From positions 62,001 through 126,000 of the forward strand of contig NZ_JAUYRV010000052.1 of NCBI RefSeq assembly GCF_030696665.1: DNA of 64,000 nt, read 5' to 3'. How positions within the stretch are numbered: position 1 is the stretch's first letter; every line of letters begins with the position of its first letter. Positions 17,864 through 26,190 of this stretch are shown piece by piece. The notes under the pieces are model-generated. The model saw nothing but the letters and a program-made list of their open reading frames with translations. It ran no database searches and was not told where the DNA came from. The stretch is from Novosphingobium sp. Its GTDB lineage: Bacteria > Pseudomonadota > Alphaproteobacteria > Sphingomonadales > Sphingomonadaceae. Made by a program: the position numbers and the translations under genes.

Positions 17864-18961
17864 TTGATACCTCCGTTTTTCGTCGCAATTCCGGCAAGTT
17901 CGTATCTAAGACGCCGGATCGGCGGCCTGACCGGGATCGCGCGCGGCGTGATCCTTGCAGACCTTGTGGGCGCGCAGCACGTGTTCATCATTGCCGATCA
18001 GCCTGTTGCAGAGGACTGGCACAAGAGCTTTGCTCTGCGCATACGCCCCCTGCCGCAAGTCACTGTGGTGGCCAAGCCTGCAGAACTCCCGCCCGGTACG
18101 GCCCTGCTGCCTGCAGACGCGCTGCCGACCAAGACCGCGCTTGAGGCTCTGGCTGAAGACCCGGCGCTGGTGCTTGTTAGCGGTGACCCGAGCCTGATCC
18201 GCGAGGAGAGCGATCACGCCACTGTCATGGCGCTCTTGCGCGCCACGCTGAAACCCACCGAAGGCCCGGTCGGGCGCTGGATCAACCGGCCCATCTCGTT
18301 CCGAATGTCCGCACTGGCGCTCAGGCTTGGCATCGGCCCGGATCCGATTACCTGGTTCACGCTGGCGCTGGCGATGGTCATGGCGGTGGTCCTCGGGCAG
18401 GGCGGGGTTGAATGGCTCGCGCTTGGCGGATTACTGTTCCAGATCGTTTCGGTCACCGATTGCGTCGATGGCGATATCGCGCGCGTTTCGTGGGCGATGA
18501 GCCGGCGCGGCGCGTTGCTCGATACCGCGTGCGACACCGTGGCCAATCTCGGCTTCGTGATCGGGCTTATGACCGGCGTGATGCGGACTTATGGTCTGCA
18601 ATATGCCTGGATCGCGCTGGCCTGCGTCGTGCTGCTGGTTTGCGGAATCGTGGCGATGAGCATTCTGGTGCGCATCGGCCCAAAGCGCGGAAGCTTTGAC
18701 GTGCTGCGCGCCGCGCTTACCCAAAGGCTGGACGGGCGGCCCATGCTGCAAACCGTAACGCTGACAATCGAGCGCCTGTTCAAGCGGGATGTCTATGTGC
18801 TGGTGGCGTGCGGCTTTTGTCTGTCGGGCCTCGCCTGGGTGCTGCCGGGAATGTTGCTGGTGGGGCTGTGCATCTGGCTTGGCGCAGTGGCATGGTGCGC
18901 GCCCCTGATCGTAGCCGATACCGAGGGTCTGCTGCTGCCGCCGCACATGCGCCAGTTGTAA
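17864..18961 (+). CDS. CDP-alcohol phosphotransferase with degenerate nucleotidyltransferase-like N-terminus (DIPPS-like)
   Basis: 365 residues from TTG 17864, which has AAAGGG and AGG upstream; no ATG fits. Residues 1-125 look like a worn-down nucleotidyltransferase domain without the GxGxR loop. Then come LKPTEGPVGRWINRPISFRM (130-148) and a membrane domain with the complete motif D202-G203-x-x-A206-R207-(8)-G216-(3)-D220-(3)-D224. From memory, this order (NTase, linker with G-x-V-x-R-x-x-N-R-x-I-S, phosphotransferase) is that of the fused inositol-phosphate cytidylyltransferase/di-inositol-phosphate synthase of hyperthermophiles. Here the active nucleotidyltransferase would be a separate gene (19081 or 21978). 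Confidence 0.8.
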   Translation: MIPPFFVAIPASSYLRRRIGGLTGIARGVILADLVGAQHVFIIADQPVAEDWHKSFALRIRPLPQVTVVAKPAELPPGTALLPADALPTKTALEALAEDPALVLVSGDPSLIREESDHATVMALLRATLKPTEGPVGRWINRPISFRMSALALRLGIGPDPITWFTLALAMVMAVVLGQGGVEWLALGGLLFQIVSVTDCVDGDIARVSWAMSRRGALLDTACDTVANLGFVIGLMTGVMRTYGLQYAWIALACVVLLVCGIVAMSILVRIGPKRGSFDVLRAALTQRLDGRPMLQTVTLTIERLFKRDVYVLVACGFCLSGLAWVLPGMLLVGLCIWLGAVAWCAPLIVADTEGLLLPPHMRQL

Positions 18962-19080
18962 ACCATCGCTGTAAGATTGCCGTAACAGCAAGGCATCATG
19001 GTTGTTCCCCCCTTGCAGGATGCCAAGGGTTCCCCCAAATTGACGGTGATTTGATCCGCAACCGGGAACCGAGGCAACGA

Positions 19081-19791
19081 ATGATAGGCGTGATCCTGGC
19101 TGCGGGCCGTGGAAGCAGGCTCGGCGATGCGACCGAGTCCCTACCAAAGCCGCTGATGGCCGTAGCAGGGCGTACCTGCCTCGATTTTGCGATAGAGGCC
19201 CTGCTCGCGGTGGCAGAGCGTGTGGTAGTGGTGACCGGCTATCGCGCCGAACTGATCGAGCACCACATCGCCCGCGAATGGGGACAAGCGCCAGTGCGCA
19301 CGGTGCGCAACACCCAGCTGGAAGCAGGCAATCTAACCTCGCTCGGCGCTGCGCGCGAACTGATCGGCGTCGAATCGTTCGTGCTGACCAACGCTGATCA
19401 CCTGTTCCCAAGTGACATGTACACCCGCCACTTCGCCCTTTCGGAACACGGCATCGGCATCGCCTGCGAACGTGAACGGCCGGTCCTGCCCGATGAGATG
19501 AAGGTGATCGAGAAGGACGGACTGCTCATCGCAATATCAAAGACCCTGCCGAAGTACGACGGGGCCTACATCGGAACGACTTTCGTTTCTCAAGGCAGCC
19601 TTGCCGCATATTGGGAGGCCTTCGAGCGCGTCTACCACAACCATGACATCGCGTCCGCTTCGGTCGAGATGGTGCTCGACGAACTTGCACTCACCGCTGC
19701 GCCACAGATTCACTGGCTATCGGGCCTCAAATGGTTCGAGGTGGACACGCCTGAAGACCTTGCCGTGGCGCGCGAAAGCCTGATCGTATGA
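19081..19791 (+). CDS. Nucleotidyltransferase of the sugar-phosphate / phospho-alcohol type (first copy)
   Basis: 236 residues from ATG 19081. The signature loop is AAGRGSRLGD followed by P-K-P-L, with the metal aspartate in LTNADHLF and a conserved late stretch KTLPKYDGAYIG, then WFEVDTPEDL. These features match cytidylyl/nucleotidyltransferases that activate phosphocholine, inositol phosphate or similar alcohols. The substrate cannot be fixed. It lies 119 bases after a CDP-alcohol phosphotransferase and overlaps the HAD gene by 4 bases, so the three are likely one operon. Confidence 0.85.
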   Translation: MIGVILAAGRGSRLGDATESLPKPLMAVAGRTCLDFAIEALLAVAERVVVVTGYRAELIEHHIAREWGQAPVRTVRNTQLEAGNLTSLGAARELIGVESFVLTNADHLFPSDMYTRHFALSEHGIGIACERERPVLPDEMKVIEKDGLLIAISKTLPKYDGAYIGTTFVSQGSLAAYWEAFERVYHNHDIASASVEMVLDELALTAAPQIHWLSGLKWFEVDTPEDLAVARESLIV

Positions 19792-20498
19792 CAATCGAGG
19801 CGGACGAGGCAGTCGGCGCAGACGTCAAAGTGCTGGTGTTCGATCTCGACGGCACGCTGGTGCCGACGATGGAAGACTATGCCAACCGCGCAGCACAACT
19901 GATGGAAGAGGCCTTCGGCACACCCTTTGCGCAGGCGCGCCACTCGTACTTCGCCACCTCTGGCCTGCCTTTCGAACGCCAGTTGCGCCAGCTCTACCCC
20001 GGCCACGAGACAGACCCTGTTGCCGAACGGTTCGAAGCGTGGAAGGACGGCTACCTTGCGGGAATCACAATTTCACCGACCGTTGCAGGCTTGCTTGAAG
20101 GCTGGCGTCGTCAGGGCTTGCTTGTGGCGATCTCGTCGAACAATCTTGAAGTCTATGTTGACCGGCTAGCGCAGGACTGGCCGGTCGATTGCGCATTCGG
20201 GTATCGCGCCGCCCGCGACGACGACCCCGGCTTTGCCAAGGGCGAGCCGCACTTCGCGGCTCTCGAACAGCGCTTCGGCGTTTCCCGCTCTGCATTCCTG
20301 TTCACCGGAGATTCACCGAACGACGCGCAAATCGCCGCAGCGGCCGGGGTGCGGTTTCGCGCACTGCTGACCGATGCGTTCTGTGCGGACGATTTCGAGA
20401 AGGTTGTGCCGGGGACCGAAACCCTGACCTCGCTTACCGAGCTTAGCGGACTGGCCGAGCTTGGTGGCGTTTTTGCCACAGTTATGGCAAACGGGTAA
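19788..20498 (+). CDS. HAD-superfamily phosphatase
   Basis: 236 residues. Motif I is FDLDGTLVPT with Asp19 and Asp21, motif II is AISSNN, motif III carries the lysine in FAKGEPHF, and motif IV is FTGDSPNDAQIA. The helical cap between residues about 28 and 105 places it with the phosphoglycolate-phosphatase-like HADs. It starts inside the stop of the nucleotidyltransferase (ATGA), so it is part of that operon. In this context it could remove the phosphate from an inositol or other alcohol phosphate, either free or attached to a product. That is inferred. Confidence 0.88.
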   Translation: MTIEADEAVGADVKVLVFDLDGTLVPTMEDYANRAAQLMEEAFGTPFAQARHSYFATSGLPFERQLRQLYPGHETDPVAERFEAWKDGYLAGITISPTVAGLLEGWRRQGLLVAISSNNLEVYVDRLAQDWPVDCAFGYRAARDDDPGFAKGEPHFAALEQRFGVSRSAFLFTGDSPNDAQIAAAAGVRFRALLTDAFCADDFEKVVPGTETLTSLTELSGLAELGGVFATVMANG

Positions 20499-20782
20499 CA
20501 GCATGCGAATGACTTGCGGAAACGCACTATCGCATGCGGCATTTTTCGGTTAAGGGCCGCGTCCCATCGGAAGATGTTGTCTCTTGCGCGCCTGCATGTG
20601 AGTGCTGCGCAGGGCACAGGATGCGGATGAGGGGCGCGGAAAACGGGATCGGCAATGCCGGTCTCTCTTGCGTTTCCTCATGACCAACTGAGGAATCGGC
20701 TTGCATTCGATGGCATTTCGGTATTTTGAGGCAGTTTGATTACAGCCGCTTTAATGCGCCTGTCTGATAGGGATCGTTATTC
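20499..20782. other. Intergenic region before inositol-phosphate synthase
   Basis: 284 bases with no gene. The 7-bp inverted repeat GCATGCG (20501-20507) and CGCATGC (20531-20537), followed by ATTTTTC, could end the upstream operon. The second half should hold the promoter of the next gene; no box stands out. Confidence 0.5.
20501..20546 (+). terminator. Candidate terminator after the HAD gene
   Basis: GCATGCG and CGCATGC pair across a 23-base loop, and the sequence continues GGCATTTTTC. The stem is short and the loop long, so this is a weak call. Confidence 0.35.
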
Positions 20783-21883
20783 ATGAAGCCAATCAAGGTC
20801 GCCGTGATCGGCGTGGGCAACTGCGCTAGCTCGCTGGTGCAGGGTGTAGCCTACTATCGCAACAACAATTCGTCGCAAGGGCTCATCCACGACCGTATTG
20901 GCGGGTATGGCGCCGGTGACGTCGATTTCGTGCTCGGCGTCGATGTCGATGCGCGCAAGGTCGGCAAGGATATTGCCGAAGCCATCTTCGCAGCACCAAA
21001 CAACACCACGGTGTTTCAGGCCAATGTGCCGATGACTGGTGCCAAGGTCATCATGGGCCGCGTGTCTGACGGTGTTGCCGCGCACATGACCACGGTGGGC
21101 GAAAAGGGCTTCATCGTTGCTGACGAAGCCGAAGCGACGCAGGAAAGCATCGTCAAGGCTCTGAAGGAAACGGGCGCCGAAGTGCTGCTCAACTTCCTCC
21201 CCGTCGGGTCGCAGGAAGCTACCGAATTCTACATGGAATGTGCGCTTGAAGCCGGCGTTGCCGTCGTCAACTGCATGCCTGTATTCATCGCTTCGACCCC
21301 TGAATGGGAAGCGAAGTTCCGCGACAAGCGCATCCCGATCGTCGGTGACGACATCAAGGCCCAGGTTGGCGCGACGATCGTTCACCGCGTCCTGTCCAGC
21401 CTGTTTGCGGCACGCGGCGTCAATGTTGAGCGCACGTATCAGCTCAACACCGGCGGCAACACCGATTTCATGAACATGCTCGACCGTCAGCGTCTGGGCA
21501 GCAAGAAGGAATCGAAGACCGAAGCCGTGCAGGCGATGCTTGCCACGCGTCTGGCCGACGAAAACATCCACGTTGGCCCTTCGGACTATGTTCCTTGGCA
21601 GAAGGACAACAAGCTGTGCTTCATCCGCATGGAAGGCCAGCAGTGGGGCAATGTTCCCATGAACCTCGAACTTCGCCTTTCGGTCGAAGACAGCCCGAAC
21701 TCGGCAGCTTGCGTGATGGACGCGATCCGTTGCTGCAAGGTTGCGCTTGATCGTGGTGAAGGTGGTGCGCTGATCGGCCCGTCGGCCTACTTCTGCAAGC
21801 ACCCGCCGCAGCAGTTCAACGATGATGTCGCCGCCCAGATGGTCGAGGAATATGCCTCGGTCGAAAAGCTGGCCGCCGAATAA
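20783..21883 (+). CDS. ino1: Myo-inositol-1-phosphate synthase (inositol-3-phosphate synthase)
   Basis: 366 residues, the short form seen in bacteria and archaea. It converts glucose 6-phosphate to inositol phosphate with NAD. The NAD-binding start is KVAVIGVGNCASSLVQG. Other family segments are DFVLGVDVDARKVGKDI, LLNFLPVGSQEATEFYMECA, GDDIKAQVGATIVHR and the QLNTGGNTDFMNM loop. The gene stands alone between the HAD phosphatase and a second nucleotidyltransferase, and a strong terminator follows. This is the committed source of inositol phosphate for the neighbouring CDP-alcohol enzymes. Confidence 0.95.
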   Translation: MKPIKVAVIGVGNCASSLVQGVAYYRNNNSSQGLIHDRIGGYGAGDVDFVLGVDVDARKVGKDIAEAIFAAPNNTTVFQANVPMTGAKVIMGRVSDGVAAHMTTVGEKGFIVADEAEATQESIVKALKETGAEVLLNFLPVGSQEATEFYMECALEAGVAVVNCMPVFIASTPEWEAKFRDKRIPIVGDDIKAQVGATIVHRVLSSLFAARGVNVERTYQLNTGGNTDFMNMLDRQRLGSKKESKTEAVQAMLATRLADENIHVGPSDYVPWQKDNKLCFIRMEGQQWGNVPMNLELRLSVEDSPNSAACVMDAIRCCKVALDRGEGGALIGPSAYFCKHPPQQFNDDVAAQMVEEYASVEKLAAE

Positions 21884-21908
21884 GCATCGGCGCTTCGCGC
21901 AGAAATTG

Positions 21909-21942
21909 GGGCCGACCGGACAGATGTCTGGTCGGCCCTTTT
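21909..21942 (+). terminator. Rho-independent terminator after ino1
   Basis: GGGCCGACC pairs with GGTCGGCCC around a short loop with one further partly paired step, followed by TTTTC. It lies 25 bases past the ino1 stop. Confidence 0.85.
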
Positions 21943-21977
21943 CATTTGGTGACGAAGTCGTTAGGCGGAGTGCCGTC

Positions 21978-22739
21978 ATGGATGCCCTGATCATCGCCGC
22001 AGGTTTCGGCAGCCGTCTGGCTGACCTTTCGCCATCAAAGCCGCTCACGCCGGTCGCGGGGGTGCCGCTGATCGAGATTGGCGTGCGCCAGGCAATGCTG
22101 GCGGGAATCACCCGCGTCGTGGTGGTCACTGGCCATCATGCCGACATGCTCGAAACATTCCTTGCCGATTTGTCATTGCGCGCGGGGATTGAAATTGTGC
22201 CGGTGCGGCTGACCAACTGGTCCACGCCCAATGGCCATTCTGTGATGGCCGGTGCCACGCGCTGCGACGGCAATTACCTGCTGATGATGGCAGACCACAT
22301 GTTCGATGCCGATATTCTTGCCCGGCTGATGCTGGAAGGCAGGCCGGATCGCGGCGTCACGCTGGCGGTGGATCGCCGGATCGACAACCCGCTGGTCGAT
22401 CCCGACGATGCAACATGGGTGAAGATGGACGACGACGGCCGCATCACCGCCATCGGCAAAACCATCGCGCCCTACGATGCGGTCGATTGCGGCGCGTTTC
22501 TGGCCACGCCCGAACTTGCGCTGGCTATCCGCGATGCGATTGCGGAAGGGAAATCAGGCAGCCTTTCAGACGGGATGCAGCGTCTGGCCGATGCCGGGCG
22601 CGCCGCCACAATGGACATAGAGGACGCATGGTGGATGGACGTGGACGACCCACGCGCCCACGCCCTTGCCGAAGAACTCGCGCCTTGGCAGCTTGCCCGG
22701 ACATTCGCAGAAATCGGCGTTCCGGCCGGCGGCCAGTAG
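21978..22739 (+). CDS. Nucleotidyltransferase resembling CTP:inositol-1-phosphate cytidylyltransferase
   Basis: 253 residues from ATG 21978. The nucleotide loop AAGFGSRLAD and K-P-L lie at the start, WSTPNGHS at 81-88, the metal aspartate in MMADHMF (Asp106), GKTIAPYDAVDCGAF at 160-174, and W-W-M-D-V-D-D near the end. From memory, the N-G-H-S, M-x-D-H, W-D-A-V-D-x-G-F and W-M-D-V-D pattern is that of the cytidylyltransferase half of archaeal IPCT/DIPPS. With ino1 directly upstream, activation of inositol phosphate as CDP-inositol is the best guess. Other phospho-alcohols remain possible. Confidence 0.8.
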   Translation: MDALIIAAGFGSRLADLSPSKPLTPVAGVPLIEIGVRQAMLAGITRVVVVTGHHADMLETFLADLSLRAGIEIVPVRLTNWSTPNGHSVMAGATRCDGNYLLMMADHMFDADILARLMLEGRPDRGVTLAVDRRIDNPLVDPDDATWVKMDDDGRITAIGKTIAPYDAVDCGAFLATPELALAIRDAIAEGKSGSLSDGMQRLADAGRAATMDIEDAWWMDVDDPRAHALAEELAPWQLARTFAEIGVPAGGQ

Positions 22740-22742
22740 ACC

Positions 22743-23237
22743 TTACGGATACTTAAGGTGAATGCGGGTCGACAGGCCCGACTTGGCGATGTTCAACCGT
22801 ACCGACCGGAACGAGGGAATGCTCGCGATTGTCGGCGGGTTGTTTGAAAAGCCGAAGCCTTCCTCGGGAATGCCCAGCACACCGCTGCGCTTGATGTTCG
22901 TGCTCGAATCCTCGTCATGGTACACCGCCAGCGCATAAACACCGGGCTTCGGTACATAGAGGCACATGCGCGTTTCCGGCGCACTCGCATCAACCCGGCC
23001 CACGTAGAGCGAACCCTTCTTGGCAAGGAACTTGCGCGGCTCATCGGCATAGAGCGTAACCGCCATCAGTCCGTTCCCGTTGCGGACGCCGTCAACGGTT
23101 ACATTGATCCAGGTGTCGCTTACAGGCCCTGCACATTTCGGTGCTGCAGCATTTGCTGCGCCGCTTATGGCAGTCAGCGGAACGACGGCAGCAGCAAAGG
23201 CAATGGCCGTGGCGTACCAACGTCTCGGCATGGTCAT
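22743..23237 (-). CDS. Secreted DUF2141 protein
   Basis: 164 residues from ATG 23237; an ATG at 23231 and a TTG at 23243 are alternatives. A signal peptide (AFAAAVVPLTAISGAANA) is followed by a single beta-sandwich-like domain with VTVDGVRNGNGLMAVTLYAD, YALAVYHDEDSS and the C-terminal GFGFSNNPP of DUF2141. The function of this periplasmic or exported family is unknown. It converges on the IPCT-like gene with a 3-base gap. Confidence 0.88.
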   Translation of the reverse strand: MTMPRRWYATAIAFAAAVVPLTAISGAANAAAPKCAGPVSDTWINVTVDGVRNGNGLMAVTLYADEPRKFLAKKGSLYVGRVDASAPETRMCLYVPKPGVYALAVYHDEDSSTNIKRSGVLGIPEEGFGFSNNPPTIASIPSFRSVRLNIAKSGLSTRIHLKYP

Positions 23238-23298
23238 GATCAAAAAGCCCCGATTTCGATGTGTCTGTCTGGTCGATGCGCTGCAGGTTTTGCCTTTG

Positions 23299-23319
23299 AT
23301 CGCGGCGGTAAACCGCGAT
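23299..23319. promoter_or_regulatory. Perfect 7-bp inverted repeat upstream of the DUF2141 gene
   Basis: ATCGCGG, 7 bases (CGGTAAA), then CCGCGAT. It lies 62 bases upstream of the DUF2141 start, a possible operator. Confidence 0.35.
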
Positions 23320-23465
23320 TGTTACGCCTTCGTTCCGTCTGTTTTCGCCGGCGTCATACCGGCATATTTCTGGATCGTTAAGTAAGATTCGCGCCGTGAA
23401 CGCCCCCTGAACCCTGCCGCAACGCAGCGTTCAGCGTCAAACCGCCTCCGTTCCGGGACATTCCG

Positions 23466-23474
23466 TGTGGATAA
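23466..23474 (-). promoter_or_regulatory. Isolated consensus DnaA box
   Basis: TGTGGATAA on the plus strand, i.e. TTATCCACA on the minus strand, a 9/9 match to the DnaA consensus. Only one copy is present, so it is more likely a DnaA-titration or regulatory site, or chance, than an origin. Confidence 0.4.
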
Positions 23475-23597
23475 GCCTGTGCAAACCGCTTGTTACCCCG
23501 ATTCGCCAAAGCTAAGCGCAGAACAGTGGGGTGGCCATTTTCGGCGCCGGTGCGTGTTCGAATGACCCTGCCTCCGCATGCAGGATAATGCCGCCCA

Positions 23598-24257
23598 ATG
23601 ACCCCGCTGATTTCCCCTTCGATACTTTCCGCTGATTTCGCCCGCCTTGGCGAAGAAGTGCGCGCAATTGACGAAGCTGGTGCCGACTGGATTCATGTCG
23701 ATGTGATGGACGGCCACTTCGTGCCCAACATCACGATCGGCCCGATGGTGGTAAAGGCGCTGCGCCCGCACACGGCAAAGCCTTTCGACGTTCATCTGAT
23801 GATCTCTCCGGTTGACGGCTATCTGCAGGCCTTTGCCGATGCCGGGGCCGATATCATCACCGTCCACCCCGAATCCGGCCCGCACATCCACCGCACGGTG
23901 CAGGCGATCAAGGGCCTGGGCAAGAAGGCGGGCGTCTCGCTCAATCCGGGAACGCCGGCCAAGATGCTGGATTACCTGATCGACGACGTGGACCTGGTGC
24001 TGATCATGAGCGTGAACCCCGGCTTTGGCGGGCAAAGCTTCATCACCAGCCAGCTGCGCAAGATCGAGGCAGTGCGCAAGATGATCGACAAGACGGGCCG
24101 CCAGATCCATCTCGAAGTCGATGGGGGCGTCGATACCAACACCATCCGCTCCTGCGTGGATGCCGGGGCCGATGTGCTGGTTGCCGGAACCGCCTCGTTC
24201 AAGGGCGGGCCATCACACTATGCGGCAAACATCGCCGCGCTGAAGGCTCTGGGCTGA
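23598..24257 (+). CDS. rpe: Ribulose-phosphate 3-epimerase
   Basis: 219 residues. It interconverts ribulose 5-phosphate and xylulose 5-phosphate in the pentose phosphate pathway. The TIM barrel shows [17 protein letters not shown], the metal ligands in [15 protein letters not shown] and [22 protein letters not shown] and the phosphate-binding [10 protein letters not shown] and LVAGTASF. Full length. The heparinase-like gene starts 2 bases after the stop and purH follows it, a block often seen in alphaproteobacteria. Confidence 0.97.
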   Translation: MTPLISPSILSADFARLGEEVRAIDEAGADWIHVDVMDGHFVPNITIGPMVVKALRPHTAKPFDVHLMISPVDGYLQAFADAGADIITVHPESGPHIHRTVQAIKGLGKKAGVSLNPGTPAKMLDYLIDDVDLVLIMSVNPGFGGQSFITSQLRKIEAVRKMIDKTGRQIHLEVDGGVDTNTIRSCVDAGADVLVAGTASFKGGPSHYAANIAALKALG

Positions 24258-24258
24258 T

Positions 24259-26175
24259 ATGGTAGACAGCGGCTTCCCCCTCACCGGAAGCCGCCCTGCG
24301 GCCGCCATTGCCCGCCGCGCCATACCACTCGATGCAACGCAGGAGGAACCGCTGGCAGAGCCGTCCGACAGCCCGCTTCCTACCCGCACCGACCATGCGG
24401 CTGCTCCGATAGCGTCCGATACGGCTGCGGTTGAACCGGGTGTGGTCGAGCCGGGCCGCGCTCTCGCACTCACCGATTTTGCGCCACCGTCGGTTGGCGC
24501 GGGCGACAGGCTGGTGCGCTTTGCCTATAGCCTAGGCCTGCCTGCCAGCGCGATCCACCCTTTCCGCAAGCGGGCAAAGACGCGGTTGACCGCCACGGTC
24601 CAGCCGCCACTACCCGGCGATGCCGCTGCCGGAAAGGCCCTGCGCGCCGGACACTTCCTGATCCACGGCTTCAAGTCTGCCATTGCAGACACGGCCTTTT
24701 CCGGCCCGCGCCTGCCTCCGCCGTTCGAACGCATGATCCACGGCTTTCGCTGGCTGCGCGATCTGGAATCCGGGGGCACCCGCGCGCAGTGCGCACAAGT
24801 GGCCGAACGTGTCCTTACAGCCTGGATCACCGCCAATCCCAAACCCGATCCCACACCCGCGTGGGACATAGGCAATGTCGGCCACCGCCTGCTCAACTGG
24901 ATGGTCCACGCCCCGCTGGTCCTCTCAGGGCAGGACCGCGCCTTCCGCGCCAAAGTCCTTGGCACCATTGAGGACACCGCGCGCTGGCTCGACCGACGCG
25001 TTACCGGGGCTGACAATCGGCTGAGCGAAGTGGCAGGTTGGTGCGGCCTTGTTGCCACGGGCCTGATCATGGCCGATTCCAAGCCGCGCCGCCTCTATGC
25101 CGAAGCGGGGCTGGTGAAGGCACTGGGCGAACTTGTCAGCGACGATGGCGGCGTGCTTTCGCGCAGCCCGATCTGCCAGATCGAGGCCATCGAACTGCTG
25201 ATCGCCCTGCGCGCCTGCTACGAAGCGGTGCGCGAAGATCCGCTGCCCCAGATCCAGACCATGCTGACCCTGCTGGTGCCGCCGCTGCTGGCGTTGCTGC
25301 ACGGCGATGGTGGCCTCGGCAACTGGCAAGGCTCCGGCGCGATTTCTGCCGATGCCATCGACACACTGATCAAGGCCAGCGGCGTCCGCACTCGCCCGCT
25401 GCGCGATGCGCGGCAGTGGGGATACCAGCGCGCCACGGCAGGCAAAACAGTGCTGCAGTTCGATGCCGGGCCGCCGCCAGTCGCCCGCCATGCGCGCGAT
25501 GGTTGCGCCTCTACGCTGGCGTTCGAATTCAGCCACGGTATGGACCGCCTGATCGTCAACTGTGGCGGCGCTGCCTTCGCAGGGGGCCTGATCCCGCTGC
25601 GGCTTGAACAAGGCCTGCGCGCCACTGCCGCGCACTCCACGCTGACAATCGACGATTTCAACTCCACGGCCGTGCTCATCAACGGTCGCATTGGATCGGG
25701 TGTGTCCGAGGTGGAGGTGGACCGCCGCACGCTTTCAGCAGACGCCAGCGGCCCCACCGGCGCAGGTGGCGGTGCCACGCGGATCGAGGCCAGCCACAAC
25801 GGCTATGTCAGCCGCTATGGCCTCATCCACCGGCGCATCCTGATCCTGCGCGATGACGGGACAGAGCTGCGCGGCGAAGACCTGCTCCTGCCATCCGGGC
25901 GCAAGGGTAAGCGCGGCACCATCGGTGTTGCCTTGCGCTTCCATCTCGGCCCGCATATCGAACTCGCCGCCAGCACGGATGGGAAAGGCATTTCGCTTGC
26001 CCTGCCCGATGGCAGCCTGTGGCAGTTCCGGTCGGGCCGCGATCCCGTCTCGGTTGAGGAAAGCCTCTGGGCAGACGGTCAGGGACGGCCCATCGGCACC
26101 CGCCAGCTGGTCGTCACCGCCAAAGTTCCCCGCAGCGGAGAGAGCTTCTCCTGGCTGCTCAAGAAGATGCGATAG
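24259..26175 (+). CDS. Heparinase II/III-like protein
   Basis: 638 residues. After a poorly conserved, Pro/Ala/Glu-rich N-terminal 70 residues comes an alpha/alpha-toroid region (about 75-390, with the WDIGNVGHRLLNWM segment and NRLSEVAGWCG), then a C-terminal beta-sandwich (about 400-638) with RATAAHSTLTIDDFNST and SHNGYVSRYGLIHRR typical of heparinase II/III-like lyases. There is no clear signal peptide, so the location is uncertain. It sits between rpe and purH, as in many alphaproteobacteria, but its substrate there is not known. Confidence 0.88.
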   Translation: MVDSGFPLTGSRPAAAIARRAIPLDATQEEPLAEPSDSPLPTRTDHAAAPIASDTAAVEPGVVEPGRALALTDFAPPSVGAGDRLVRFAYSLGLPASAIHPFRKRAKTRLTATVQPPLPGDAAAGKALRAGHFLIHGFKSAIADTAFSGPRLPPPFERMIHGFRWLRDLESGGTRAQCAQVAERVLTAWITANPKPDPTPAWDIGNVGHRLLNWMVHAPLVLSGQDRAFRAKVLGTIEDTARWLDRRVTGADNRLSEVAGWCGLVATGLIMADSKPRRLYAEAGLVKALGELVSDDGGVLSRSPICQIEAIELLIALRACYEAVREDPLPQIQTMLTLLVPPLLALLHGDGGLGNWQGSGAISADAIDTLIKASGVRTRPLRDARQWGYQRATAGKTVLQFDAGPPPVARHARDGCASTLAFEFSHGMDRLIVNCGGAAFAGGLIPLRLEQGLRATAAHSTLTIDDFNSTAVLINGRIGSGVSEVEVDRRTLSADASGPTGAGGGATRIEASHNGYVSRYGLIHRRILILRDDGTELRGEDLLLPSGRKGKRGTIGVALRFHLGPHIELAASTDGKGISLALPDGSLWQFRSGRDPVSVEESLWADGQGRPIGTRQLVVTAKVPRSGESFSWLLKKMR

Positions 26176-26190
26176 AACAGGAATTTCCAC

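Larger units (their letters stand above)
23238..23597. other. Gene-free 360-bp region between divergent DUF2141 and rpe
   Basis: No convincing reading frame. It holds a perfect 7-bp inverted repeat ATCGCGG...CCGCGAT (23299-23305 and 23313-23319) and one exact DnaA-box match (23466-23474). Both promoters, for DUF2141 and for rpe, must lie here. Confidence 0.6.

Noticed and set aside
16797..18961. The two CDP-alcohol phosphotransferases as ordinary phosphatidylglycerophosphate or phosphatidylserine synthases
   Set aside because: Both are much longer than PgsA/PssA, carry extra domains and sit with inositol and NTase genes; the housekeeping copies are presumably elsewhere.
13185..22739. A polysaccharide capsule or O-antigen locus
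   Set aside because: A flippase and NTases are present, but there is no glycosyltransferase, polymerase, or sugar-nucleotide pathway beyond them.
23080..23385. A 101-codon plus-strand frame in the DUF2141/rpe gap
   Set aside because: It overlaps the start of the DUF2141 gene, has no ribosome site and reads as a shadow; the codons past the gene have no protein-like composition.
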